From Alphaproteobacteria bacterium (GTDB lineage Bacteria > Pseudomonadota > Alphaproteobacteria > RF32 > CAG-239), in assembly GCA_016288295.1 (NCBI GenBank), contig JAEEYV010000024.1, forward strand, positions 1-49,944: a stretch of 49,944 nt of DNA. Reading direction: 5' to 3'. Shown piece after piece: positions 41,913 to 49,944 of the stretch. Under the pieces are notes generated by a model that did no database searches, was not told the DNA's origin, and saw only the letters and a list, made by a program, of their open reading frames with translations. Positions within the stretch are counted from its first letter, which is position 1; the number at the start of each line of letters is the position of its first letter. The translations under genes and the position numbers were made by a program.

Positions 41913-41927
41913 TTGAAAAAAATAACT

Positions 41928-42371
41928 TTATTCTGATAAAATCTTGTAGATGTCTGCAGAATTTGTTGCTCTTCGTATTTTGGCACATTCGGTATCGCTC
42001 TTCATAATTTTTGATATCTCTGCCAACGCATTCAAATGATCGGCACCGCTGTCTTCAGGAGACAAAAGTAAAAATACCAAATCAACCTTTTTTTCATCAG
42101 CGGCATCAAATTCAACACCGCCTTTTATCTTTGCAAACAGGCCTTGTGTATGTTTTAATGCCGTAACACGTGCGTGAGGCAGGGCAATTCCCTTTCCCAT
42201 TGCAGTTGTTCCCAGATTTTCTCTTTCCAAAACTGCATCAAACAAAGTGCGTGCATCAACCTTTGCGGTTTTTGCTGCATGATCAGCCAGCCCCTGAATC
42301 AATTCTCGTTTAGAACTTACACCATCCAAAACAAGCACATCTCCGGCTTGCAATATATCAGAAATTTTCAT
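41928..42371 (-). CDS. ptsN: PTS IIA-like nitrogen regulatory protein
   Basis: 147-residue EIIA-Ntr protein, a phosphorylatable regulator of the nitrogen PTS. The active-site His66 is in GIALPHARV. Family length and the final SADIYKIL segment are normal. It is the last gene of the kdsD-lptCA-lptB-hpf-ptsN group. Elsewhere this protein adjusts potassium transport and stress responses; the usual upstream rpoN is missing here, so its regulatory partners differ or lie elsewhere. Confidence 0.93.
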   Translation of the reverse strand: MKISDILQAGDVLVLDGVSSKRELIQGLADHAAKTAKVDARTLFDAVLERENLGTTAMGKGIALPHARVTALKHTQGLFAKIKGGVEFDAADEKKVDLVFLLLSPEDSGADHLNALAEISKIMKSDTECAKIRRATNSADIYKILSE

Positions 42372-42386
42372 AAATATTCCTTCAGA

Positions 42387-42953
42387 CTATTTATCAGCCT
42401 TTGGTTCTACCCATCCGATATTACCGTCCTTGCGACGATATACCATACTGATATGATTGTTATTGGCATTTCTGAACATTAAAGCGCATTCATTTGCCAA
42501 ATCCATATACATAACGGCTTCACTTACTGAGCATACAGGGATATTAGCGCCAGTTTCAGCGATGGTCAATGGAGCATTAACATCAATATCCATCTCTTCA
42601 TCGGTTTCAATAACCGGAAAAACGGCTTCACTGGCCAATTCAGACAAACTTGTTTTGCTTTTGTGGTCTTTTAAACGATTTTTGTGTTTGCTCAAGCGAA
42701 CAACAATATGAGAGTTTGCATTGTCAAAAGCAGTATAAGGATCACTGCCCAGACCGGTACCTTTCAACACAATGTTTTTTGCAGGATGCACGGTAACCTC
42801 GGCCGAAAAATCATCTCCTTCTTTTGAAAAAGCCACATTGCAACCGATGGGGTCGCTAAAATATTTTGTTACTGCATTCAAAACATTTTCTTCAATATGA
42901 GCGCGCAATCTGTCGCTGATATCAACCTGTTTACCTGTAAATGTAATCTTCAT
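42387..42953 (-). CDS. hpf: Long ribosome hibernation promoting factor (HPF/RaiA)
   Basis: 188-residue protein that binds resting ribosomes and joins them as 100S dimers. The N-terminal HPF domain (1-100) starts MKITFTGKQVDISDRLRAHIEENV, and the C-terminal domain (about 130-188) contains VMYMDLANECALMFRNANNNHISMVYRRKDGNIGW, typical of the long form. It is preceded by 107 bp of untranslated sequence after lptB, which could carry its own promoter, and followed 15 bp later by ptsN. Confidence 0.93.
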   Translation of the reverse strand: MKITFTGKQVDISDRLRAHIEENVLNAVTKYFSDPIGCNVAFSKEGDDFSAEVTVHPAKNIVLKGTGLGSDPYTAFDNANSHIVVRLSKHKNRLKDHKSKTSLSELASEAVFPVIETDEEMDIDVNAPLTIAETGANIPVCSVSEAVMYMDLANECALMFRNANNNHISMVYRRKDGNIGWVEPKADK

Positions 42954-43060
42954 TAATTTTTCCTTGCAAAATATTATTATACCTTCTGAACTGCCAGTCT
43001 ACCACATTTTTAGCAAAATTCAAGCCCAAGTTTTAGAATATTTCAATAAAAAATCCTAAA

Positions 43061-43801
43061 TTACATTGAAAAATTATCGCCAAGATATACGCGCCGCACT
43101 TCTTCATTGGCAACAATTTCTTCTGGCGTGCCTTCCATTAAAACGCTTCCACCATGTAATATATATGCTCTATCAGTAATATCCAAGGTCTCACGCACAT
43201 TATGATCTGTAATCAATACGCCTAAACCACGATGCTTTAGCTGTGAAACCAAATTTCTGATTTCTCCTACGGCAATTGGGTCAATACCTGCTAGAGGCTC
43301 ATCGAGCAAAATAAACGTAGGCTGACTTGCCAAAGCTCGGGCAATTTCCAATCGACGACGTTCGCCACCGGACAGTGCCATTGCTGGAGATTTTCTCAAA
43401 TGTGCAATAGAAAATTCCGATAACAACTCTTCTAGCATATTTTCTCGTTTATCTTCGTTTTCAACCACAATTTCCAAAATAGCTTTAATATTATCTTCAA
43501 CGCTTAACGTGCGAAAAATAGATGCCTCCTGTGGCAAATATCCTATTCCCATTTTAGCACGGCGATACATCGGCAAATTTGTAATATCTTGTCCATCAAT
43601 ATGCACATCACCATAATCAGGAGTAATCAACCCTGTAATACAATAAAAACAAGTAGTCTTTCCGGCCCCGTTCGGTCCCAAAAGCCCGACAGCCTCGCCG
43701 CGTTTGACGTGCAAAGAAACATTGCGCAAAACTGGGCGGTTTTTATATTTTTTACCAATATTAAAAACTTCCAAAATCGATTCTTGTTTTTTATTCAACA
43801 T
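43061..43801 (-). CDS. lptB: LPS export ABC transporter ATPase LptB
   Basis: 246-residue cytoplasmic ATPase of the LptB2FGC machine that lifts LPS to the outer membrane. Walker [10 protein letters not shown] (40-48), signature LSGGERRR, Walker [14 protein letters not shown] and the switch His in [19 protein letters not shown] are all present; the last stretch is distinctive for LptB. It lies 16 bp after the LptC-LptA fusion gene. LptF and LptG are not in this window. Confidence 0.95.
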   Translation of the reverse strand: MLNKKQESILEVFNIGKKYKNRPVLRNVSLHVKRGEAVGLLGPNGAGKTTCFYCITGLITPDYGDVHIDGQDITNLPMYRRAKMGIGYLPQEASIFRTLSVEDNIKAILEIVVENEDKRENMLEELLSEFSIAHLRKSPAMALSGGERRRLEIARALASQPTFILLDEPLAGIDPIAVGEIRNLVSQLKHRGLGVLITDHNVRETLDITDRAYILHGGSVLMEGTPEEIVANEEVRRVYLGDNFSM

Positions 43802-43817
43802 TTCTCCGCCCTCATAT

Positions 43818-45014
43818 TTATTTATTTTTATGTATTTTTAATCCGTCTTCATAAATAACACCGGAAATCCGTCCCTTACCGCTTGTACCGACTTTACTTA
43901 TACCGGTGTTTAAATTGGTTTCGGCTGTGTTCCCTCTCATGCTGTTGCCGTCTTTAATAATCACGACATCATCAAACAATTTGACATCACCGCTGTCAGG
44001 ATAGTAAACGCCTTTTTGAGCATGAACTTCTCCTTCGCTGTTTTTAGTCTTTACATTACCTGTCATTTCAATTCTGTCAATAGCCGAATTATTACCAGTA
44101 TTATCCTTAAAAAATGCTTTCAGATGATCGGCATACACTTTATTTTTACCATTATCAACAACTACGCTTCCGTCGCCGGAAAAATCTTTTAGGCCTGTCT
44201 TTCCGTCTTTACCTTTTGCAAATATAGCGGTCAAAACATCACCACTAACTTTCAAATTATCTTTAGTTACGACAGCATCTCCCATTGCTACCATTTTTTG
44301 TTGATTGCGATAAAACTCTACCCTTTTAGAAGCAAAAATATCTATCTTGCTACCAAAAACTTCATCAGAAGTATTAATTTTTGTTTTTCCCTTAAGCTGC
44401 AACAAATCCTTATTTGTAAAGTATTCAAAGGCCTGGGTGTCCAAATGTCCGAGTTTGCCATTTGCTCTTACTGGCTTATTGCCATATACTCTTGATTGAT
44501 CAACTTCATAATACATTTCTTTAGTTTGTGCCTTCATGCCATCACTATAAACAACTTCAACATTATCAACTAAAGAAAAAACTTTTTCTTTTTGATCATA
44601 AAAACCTGTCGGCGCATTAACATCAATCCATTGTTCATCAGAAGTTGGCATCTTTCCTTTAGGATTTTGCATTTTTACCAATTGTGATCCCGGAGCTGTC
44701 TCGTCGATACTTTCGGCTACAAAGTTGCTGACACGATTTGATTTATCTGTCACATAAAGTACCGAATTTTTTATATGCAACTTTTCAATTTCATTGCGCA
44801 TTGGTTTAGAAATTTTGATAGAAAAATCACTTCTGTCCTGTAAACTCGGCCAAACAGCTAACACTCCGACAAGAGCAGCAGCTATTGCAGGAAACGTTAT
44901 TTTTATCAGCCTTATTCTTTTCTTTTGACGTTGCAGAGAAGCCTCACCGGCGCTTGTTTGCTTTGTCAGGCGCTCGTCATTGAAGATATTATCCAGCTGT
45001 TTAATGTCTAACAC
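43818..45014 (-). CDS. LptC-LptA fusion protein
   Basis: 398 residues, about the sum of LptC (190-230) and LptA (170-190). A short cytoplasmic end and one transmembrane helix (about 36-56) lead to an LptC-like domain (about 60-215, with [14 protein letters not shown] and [25 protein letters not shown]). From about 225 an OstA/LptA-like beta-jellyroll follows ([49 protein letters not shown]). No separate lptA gene exists between this gene and lptB, where it normally lies. The fusion would tie the membrane anchor and the periplasmic bridge into one chain. It lies between kdsD and lptB. Confidence 0.8.
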   Translation of the reverse strand: MLDIKQLDNIFNDERLTKQTSAGEASLQRQKKRIRLIKITFPAIAAALVGVLAVWPSLQDRSDFSIKISKPMRNEIEKLHIKNSVLYVTDKSNRVSNFVAESIDETAPGSQLVKMQNPKGKMPTSDEQWIDVNAPTGFYDQKEKVFSLVDNVEVVYSDGMKAQTKEMYYEVDQSRVYGNKPVRANGKLGHLDTQAFEYFTNKDLLQLKGKTKINTSDEVFGSKIDIFASKRVEFYRNQQKMVAMGDAVVTKDNLKVSGDVLTAIFAKGKDGKTGLKDFSGDGSVVVDNGKNKVYADHLKAFFKDNTGNNSAIDRIEMTGNVKTKNSEGEVHAQKGVYYPDSGDVKLFDDVVIIKDGNSMRGNTAETNLNTGISKVGTSGKGRISGVIYEDGLKIHKNK

Positions 45015-45017
45015 GAA

Positions 45018-46034
45018 TTATGCCGCTTTATTTACGTTACTGTTATTGGTCGATTTTTTATCAATCGTAAAACCTGCCCGCAAACAATCATGCAAGTGAA
45101 TAACGCCAATTGGTTTTTTATCATCAACAACAAACAGCTGTGTAATACTCTTACTGTTCATAAAGTTTACGACCTCGGCCACCAAAACATCAGCAGTAGT
45201 AACTTTTGGATTTTTGGTCATTATGTCTTTAGCTGTTTTAGCAAACAAGTCATTGTCGGAAGAATTAACCATAGCACGACGCAAATCCCCATCGGTAACT
45301 ATTCCTGTCAGATTTCCGTCTGTATCAACAATTCCGACACATCCGAGCATCTTTGATGACATGGTAACAATAACATCACGCATACTGGCATTTTCACCAA
45401 TAAGAGGCATTTCATCCCCCTTATGCATAAGGTCAGAAACTTTTTGCAATATTGCCCCCAACTTTCCGCCTGGATGACGTTGTTTATAATTAGAGGTTGA
45501 AAACCCTTTTCTTTCCATCAATGCAACTGCTAAAATATCGCCCAAAACCAAGGTGGCAGTTGTTGACGATGTCGGAGCCAATCCTAAAGGACAAGCCTCA
45601 CCGTTATCAGGCAAACGCAACAAAATATCTCCGGCTTTTCCCAAGCTGCTTTCCGGATTTTTTGTGATAGCAATCAAAGAAATACCATATCTTTTGCAAT
45701 ACACCAAAATATCAGACAACTCTTTTGACTCACCACTGTTTGAAATTGCAATAACAACATCATCGGTTGTCAGCATTCCCAAATCACCGTGACTTGCCTC
45801 CGCCGGATGAACAAAAAACGATGGTGTTCCGGTTGAAGCCAAAGTTGCGGCAATTTTTCGCGCGATGTGTCCCGATTTTCCCATACCGGTAACAATAACG
45901 CGCCCTTTTGTAGCTTGCATCAAATCAAGAGCCTTAATCAACGATTCGTCCAATTGTGTTTTCATTACGTTGAGAGCCTCAATTTCTTTTTCAATAGTAT
46001 GATAAGCCGATATTAAATCCTTGTTTTCTGTCAT
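45018..46034 (-). CDS. kdsD: Arabinose-5-phosphate isomerase KdsD/KpsF
   Basis: 338-residue cytoplasmic enzyme making D-arabinose-5-phosphate, the first step to Kdo for LPS. The SIS isomerase domain (about 35-180) carries GMGKSGHIARKIAATLASTGTPSFFVHPAEASHGDLGM and PTSSTTATLVLGD. Two CBS domains follow (about 205-320, including the TDGDLRRAM motif), which usually regulate the enzyme. It is the first gene of the minus-strand group leading into the Lpt genes, so Kdo synthesis and LPS export are linked. Confidence 0.93.
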   Translation of the reverse strand: MTENKDLISAYHTIEKEIEALNVMKTQLDESLIKALDLMQATKGRVIVTGMGKSGHIARKIAATLASTGTPSFFVHPAEASHGDLGMLTTDDVVIAISNSGESKELSDILVYCKRYGISLIAITKNPESSLGKAGDILLRLPDNGEACPLGLAPTSSTTATLVLGDILAVALMERKGFSTSNYKQRHPGGKLGAILQKVSDLMHKGDEMPLIGENASMRDVIVTMSSKMLGCVGIVDTDGNLTGIVTDGDLRRAMVNSSDNDLFAKTAKDIMTKNPKVTTADVLVAEVVNFMNSKSITQLFVVDDKKPIGVIHLHDCLRAGFTIDKKSTNNSNVNKAA

Positions 46035-46222
46035 AAGTTTTACCTCATTAAGTTAATAGCCTTTAGACTTCAAAACATCTAATGTTTTACCCGATGGCAA
46101 CCTGCATATCACATTTTCTATTAAAAGGCAAGTAATTTCCTAAATTTTTCAATCTTTACAATATATTTACCATACGGTGCTTAAACTAACACAGCAATTA
46201 ACAGATTCGGAGATTTTATGGC

Positions 46223-48124
46223 ATGAAAAAACGTTATTTTTATTTAACAACAATTCTAACTTTGTTCCCAGTTGTCACCAATGCTGGAGAAGATGCAACA
46301 ACGTTGCAGAATGGTCTTAATTTGTATGGCGGGGGATATGAAAAGGTTACAGTCTCTGAGGGAACTGACGGGTTTACGGTTAATTTTCCTGAAATAACTT
46401 ACACAAGGACTGAACAGGGCGATGACCAGGAAATGAAAACCATCAGTGAAACGATGCCCGGTTATGTTGCCAAAGCAGTGAAAGAAGGAACATTTTATGA
46501 CAAAGATGTTTTTAAAATTACTGCAGATTCTAACGATGCTCTTCGTTACAGCATATATCAAATGATTCCAGAAGAACCGCAAGAGGTGAGAGGCTTTATC
46601 GCGCCGGAGTTGAAAAACATTGTTGCCGACCGGTATGTGGTTGAAAACTATTTTGTACCGGATCTGAAACTTTTTAATGCCAAAAATCTTAAAATTAATC
46701 GTGTGGTATATGCCACAATAGATGAAGAAAACGGGTTAAAGCAGGAAATCGGCGTTGTTAATAGTATCGATTTTAAAACGACCTTGATTCCTAATGATGG
46801 TACAATTGAGCATAAAACGGAGAGCAATATGCAAGGTCTTGGCGTTCGTATTCCATCTCTGCTCAATTTTTCGATTCGTGAAGCTAATAACAATTATTCA
46901 GCAGTATATGGTATTGATGAGAATACTGATATCAGCGATTTGTTCTCAGGTTTATCCCAAATGAAAAAATCTGAGCATGTGTCAGAAATCAACAGTCTAT
47001 CACAACTAAAAAAGATTGATACCATATTAAAGCTCAAGAGTTTGCCGAAATTAATAAGAGCCGATAATACAGGAAAAATCAGAAATTTGTCATTAGAGAT
47101 TGCAATTTTAGGCATAAATTTTAATGCCGACATTGATAGCAATATGCACAGCGAAATTGATACAAACACACAAACAATACGTATAGACGGAGATTATGAG
47201 GTTTCAAACTTAAAAATCGATAGCATGTTTTACAGTCTTCCGTCCGGTAACGTAAAAACCAAATATTCAATTACGGGCATAGCTGTACAAGATTTAGTTG
47301 AAATTGCTGTTATGTCTGATAATGATACTTTCAAAAGAATCAAAGAGGCCGGAAAATCTTATCAATTAACTCCGGAAGATGAACAATTCATCAGAGATTT
47401 TATCTCTAAAATAGATATTGCCGTTAAAGATGTTAAAACCAATTTTGACGCAGATGCTGTAATCGACCAGTCCGAAATAGTTGCCGTAGGTGCTGCCGAA
47501 AGAAGTGGTAATTATTTTGTCGGCAATGCAGATGTAACTTTGTATAATTATGACAAACTCAGACCGGATAATTCAAAACAATGTGAAGAAGATCAAAAAA
47601 ATAATCCGAGTTCAGTGTCTTGGGCTTGCATGCAGGCTGACAAACCGGGGGCTTTTGATGAATATATTGACAAGTCCAAACGTACCATAGATGCCCAAGG
47701 TCGAACAGTAGATGTAATAAAGGTTGTTTTTGATGCAACCGGCGTTTATGTAAACGGTACCAAAACCGCCGATCCTATAGAAATAGATTTCAATAAAGAG
47801 TGCAATGATTATATTCAAAAATTGAAAAATAATTCAACTACCTCTACTACCTCAAATTCCAACGGGTGGGAAGTCTGCGACGAAGATGGAAACTGCCAGA
47901 AGCTGGATCAGGAAACAGTAGAGTTCAAAAACAAAAATGGTGATGAATATAGGATTGAAGTCAAAGATATTGATAGCTCTGACAATATTACTGAAGGAAA
48001 CACCCCGATTTCTGAAGATGTTGAAACTTCATCGGAAGAAGTAACATCATCTTCTGATGTTTTTGAAAATACTTCTCCGCAAGAAATAACGTCGACCACC
48101 GAAATTACGGACGAAGCTATTTAA
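46223..48124 (+). CDS. Large secreted hypothetical protein
   Basis: 633-residue exported protein, not recognised as a named family. A signal peptide spans about 1-21 (ending TNAGE). The body is rich in charged and Asn residues with likely beta structure, including repeated-looking 'N-x-x-I-D' strands around 300-350. Three cysteines occur in a late segment (C453, C466 and C533) and two more near 551-556. The last 70 residues are a Ser/Thr/Glu-rich tail, which suggests an extended surface stalk or linker. It stands alone, with about 188 bp of upstream sequence. It may be a lineage-specific surface or periplasmic protein. Confidence 0.7.
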   Translation: MKKRYFYLTTILTLFPVVTNAGEDATTLQNGLNLYGGGYEKVTVSEGTDGFTVNFPEITYTRTEQGDDQEMKTISETMPGYVAKAVKEGTFYDKDVFKITADSNDALRYSIYQMIPEEPQEVRGFIAPELKNIVADRYVVENYFVPDLKLFNAKNLKINRVVYATIDEENGLKQEIGVVNSIDFKTTLIPNDGTIEHKTESNMQGLGVRIPSLLNFSIREANNNYSAVYGIDENTDISDLFSGLSQMKKSEHVSEINSLSQLKKIDTILKLKSLPKLIRADNTGKIRNLSLEIAILGINFNADIDSNMHSEIDTNTQTIRIDGDYEVSNLKIDSMFYSLPSGNVKTKYSITGIAVQDLVEIAVMSDNDTFKRIKEAGKSYQLTPEDEQFIRDFISKIDIAVKDVKTNFDADAVIDQSEIVAVGAAERSGNYFVGNADVTLYNYDKLRPDNSKQCEEDQKNNPSSVSWACMQADKPGAFDEYIDKSKRTIDAQGRTVDVIKVVFDATGVYVNGTKTADPIEIDFNKECNDYIQKLKNNSTTSTTSNSNGWEVCDEDGNCQKLDQETVEFKNKNGDEYRIEVKDIDSSDNITEGNTPISEDVETSSEEVTSSSDVFENTSPQEITSTTEITDEAI

Positions 48125-48141
48125 CGGAAATATAATATCCT

Positions 48142-48177
48142 AAAAAAATCCCCTTGCTCTTCGGAGTGAGGGGATTT
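48142..48177 (-). terminator. Intrinsic terminator with UUCG loop
   Basis: A 14-bp stem (48146-48159 with 48164-48177) closes a TTCG tetraloop. The T-run is on the minus strand (seven bases read as A at 48142-48148), so it mainly ends the minus-strand gene at 48185. It is also the only hairpin after the plus-strand gene ending at 48124. Confidence 0.85.
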
Positions 48178-48184
48178 GGGTTAT

Positions 48185-49654
48185 TTATTTACCATACAGT
48201 AATTTGTTATATATTAGTGATTGTTTATCCAGCTCCTGATTAAGTCTTTTTATGCTTAATCCGTTTTCGAGCAGAGTTTTTTCTCCGGACATCAACGACA
48301 CACCCAATCCCAATTTGTGCCCGTCAATTTTATACCCCAATGTTTCCAATATTGTTGGCATGGTGTCAAGAGCTGTAAAACGACGATTTTTCATTAATTT
48401 TTCATCAATGCTGACATTAGAGTTTATATAAACGTTATAAATACTCCTATCCATATCATCATTAAAAATGGTATCTCCCATCGTTAAATGGTCACCGACA
48501 ATCACAATTTCAGTATTGTCATAAAAAGGTTGTTGTTTTACCCATTCTACAAATGCTGCAATTTTTTCATCAGAACATGACACAACATTTTTGAAATACT
48601 GCTCATCCAAAAAATCCTTGCTATGATATTTAATTTCACAATTTTGCTTATCAAAATGTTCCACTCCGAAGTGTGTGTCGAGTGTAGCCATAACAAAAGC
48701 AAAAGGCTTATTTTGAGATGCCAGTCTGCTTAATTCTACTTTTGCATAATTAAACAACGGCTCATCTCTGATCACTTTATTAAACAGAGGCTTATACTTA
48801 CCCTTTTGTTTTTTTATTTTATTAGCACGCAAATGGTCACGTTCTGAATAATAATTCCAATCAAAAATCCGCGGATTTCCGTGAGTATCTAAAAACTTAT
48901 TTAATCCATACGAATTTTTTGAAGTTCCCTGCATAAATGTTAAATCGTATCCGTCCTTTGCCAACACGTCAAAAAGACAGGTAGCTCCGGGCAAAAAGCC
49001 TCGCTGTGGATGAAATCTGGCAGCTTGAATAGGTAACCTCAATGGAATAGCGCACGATTGTGCCACAATGGCTGCCATAGTATATTTTGCCCCTTTTAGG
49101 TTTTGAAAACCACCTAATTTTGCAGTATGACTAAAATTGATATTTTCTTCTGCTAAACTAGTTAAACTAGGAATTATATTGTCGCCAAAATATTTGCTGT
49201 CAGCATAAGTACTCTCCATTGATTCGGCAAAAATCATGATCAGATTTTTCTTTTTACGTGGAGATTTTATGTTTACTTTTTTAGGCTCGATATAATTCTC
49301 TTCATAAAAATTTCCATAAATAGTTTGTTTATTACGCTCTTCAATCAATTCTTTAACATTAAGTTTATTGCAAGTCCAACCTAATGCGATAACGAAAAAC
49401 ACCAATGAAGTTAAGAAACAACGCTTTTTGCTGATTTTGCTGGTTGACACATAAAGCACTATTACCAAAATGACCGCGACCATCACTGTGTTTTGCAAAA
49501 AACTCATAACCAACCGGATATCTGTGTCTAATGGCATATTGGCATGAAACATAATTTGTTCATAAGTAAGTTTACCAAATTTCCTTACCAACCAACTTGC
49601 GGTCGAAGCACACATATAGCCGATAAAAATCAGCAACATAGAAAACCAACGCAT
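48185..49654 (-). CDS. MdoB/OpgB-like phosphoglycerol transferase
   Basis: 489-residue inner-membrane enzyme of the alkaline-phosphatase/sulfatase superfamily. Three transmembrane helices (about 2-22, 51-70 and 79-95) precede the periplasmic catalytic domain. Metal and active-site residues are visible: Glu144 in FAESMES, the nucleophile Thr192 in KYTMAAIVAQ, and Asp/His in TLDTHFG and VGDHLTMGD. The AxxCAIPL segment after the nucleophile resembles E. coli MdoB/OpgB, which puts phosphoglycerol on periplasmic glucans. A related phosphoethanolamine or lipoteichoic-type transferase cannot be excluded. Start: GGAG lies 6 bases before the ATG at 49654, better than the TTG at 49666. Confidence 0.85.
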   Translation of the reverse strand: MRWFSMLLIFIGYMCASTASWLVRKFGKLTYEQIMFHANMPLDTDIRLVMSFLQNTVMVAVILVIVLYVSTSKISKKRCFLTSLVFFVIALGWTCNKLNVKELIEERNKQTIYGNFYEENYIEPKKVNIKSPRKKKNLIMIFAESMESTYADSKYFGDNIIPSLTSLAEENINFSHTAKLGGFQNLKGAKYTMAAIVAQSCAIPLRLPIQAARFHPQRGFLPGATCLFDVLAKDGYDLTFMQGTSKNSYGLNKFLDTHGNPRIFDWNYYSERDHLRANKIKKQKGKYKPLFNKVIRDEPLFNYAKVELSRLASQNKPFAFVMATLDTHFGVEHFDKQNCEIKYHSKDFLDEQYFKNVVSCSDEKIAAFVEWVKQQPFYDNTEIVIVGDHLTMGDTIFNDDMDRSIYNVYINSNVSIDEKLMKNRRFTALDTMPTILETLGYKIDGHKLGLGVSLMSGEKTLLENGLSIKRLNQELDKQSLIYNKLLYGK

Positions 49655-49832
49655 AGCAGTCTCCAATTAAGTTTTTCGAGAAACTATAATTACATATCAG
49701 CAATATCAAGTCAAATCCTTGAGAGATACTATACTTGGGTTGATATTAATCAAGTTCAAACTATTTTTATTCACATTTTGCATACCAAAAACAAAATTAC
49801 ATATTTATTATTCGATTCGTTTTAAAAAACTG

Positions 49833-49861
49833 TTGACTCTCCATAACTTTAAACCTATTAT
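49833..49861 (+). promoter_or_regulatory. Strong sigma70-like promoter pointing out of the window
   Basis: TTGACT at 49833-49838, a 17-bp spacer and TATTAT at 49856-49861. No coding frame starts between this and the window end, so it may drive an RNA gene or a gene just beyond. The rest of 49655-49944 is AT-rich with no gene seen. Confidence 0.6.
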
Positions 49862-49944
49862 GCGCTCAATTCTTGTGAGTCGTTTTGGCTCGGGAATATT
49901 GAAAAATAAGAGTTTTTCCCATGTTTTAAGTGATTCGTCCTTAG

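Noticed and set aside
1-49944. CRISPR array, insertion sequence or prophage
   Set aside because: No regularly spaced direct repeats, transposase, integrase or phage structural gene was seen; the only repeats are the short palindromic elements and one local duplication.

Overview
The window reads as a chromosomal segment of an AT-rich, Gram-negative alphaproteobacterium, probably an uncultured gut or otherwise low-oxygen lineage with a somewhat reduced genome. Evidence: the rpmF-plsX-fabH-ihfA-merR order and the rne/amiC-mrcA-prfB block are typical of Alphaproteobacteria; lptB, LptC/LptA, KdsD and MlaC show an LPS-bearing outer membrane; the flavodiiron (FprA-type) protein suggests an oxygen-sensitive lifestyle; and rpoN is absent from its usual place between lptB and hpf. 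The lineage is inferred from gene order and protein motifs only.

Layout. 1-3060: lipid and ribosome block rpmF, plsX, fabH, ihfA, MerR regulator. 3065-6985 (minus): sirtuin CobB, DUF2157 membrane protein, GDYXXLXY protein, flavodiiron protein and an unknown protein, one operon. 7090-10001: lineage-specific envelope genes, including a septoil-knot secreted protein, a polyprenol/diacylglycerol-kinase-like membrane protein and a cysteine-repeat secreted protein. 10170-15798: accessory island with a NUDIX remnant, a WYL regulator, a GC-rich structured RNA of about 550 nt, a small membrane protein, a stand-alone DnaB-like ATPase, a DUF262-DUF1524-DUF5655 (GmrSD-like) nuclease and a tRNA-Pro(GGG). 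15915-20662: membrane proteins, then the minus-strand operon hflK-hflC-degP-holC-unknown. 20768-23187: Mrp/ApbC, followed by a duplicated pair of small membrane proteins with duplicated promoters and terminators and palindromic repeats. 23188-27044: BepA-like M48 protease and RNase E with a structured leader. 27528-36060: amiC-mrcA-prfB (programmed frameshift)-AsmA-like-HAD-like. 36061-40859: orphan amino-acid binding protein, MlaC, MacAB-like efflux. 41010-41872: an unidentified gene pair of foreign composition. 41928-46034 (minus): kdsD, an LptC-LptA fusion, lptB, hpf, ptsN. 46223-49654: large secreted protein and an MdoB/OpgB-like phosphoglycerol transferase. A near-consensus promoter points out of the window at the end.

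The strongest candidate for an undescribed system is at 10362-15664. Two near-identical palindromic sites (TGTCAGANTNTGGCA) lie 691 bp apart. Each sits 18-19 bp upstream of a sigma70-like promoter with a 17-bp spacer, at about -61/-62 from the predicted start, which is the classic activator distance. One promoter faces the structured RNA; the other faces the membrane protein / DnaB-like ATPase / DUF262 nuclease genes. The WYL regulator gene diverges from the first site. The simplest reading is a WYL-controlled regulon that pairs a large ornate RNA with a helicase-like ATPase and a restriction-like nuclease, closed by a bidirectional terminator beside a tRNA gene.

Many genes work on the envelope: lipid precursor synthesis (PlsX, FabH), peptidoglycan (AmiC, PBP1A), LPS (KdsD, Lpt), lipid transport (MlaC, AsmA-like), protein quality control (HflKC, DegP, BepA-like) and glucan modification (OpgB-like).
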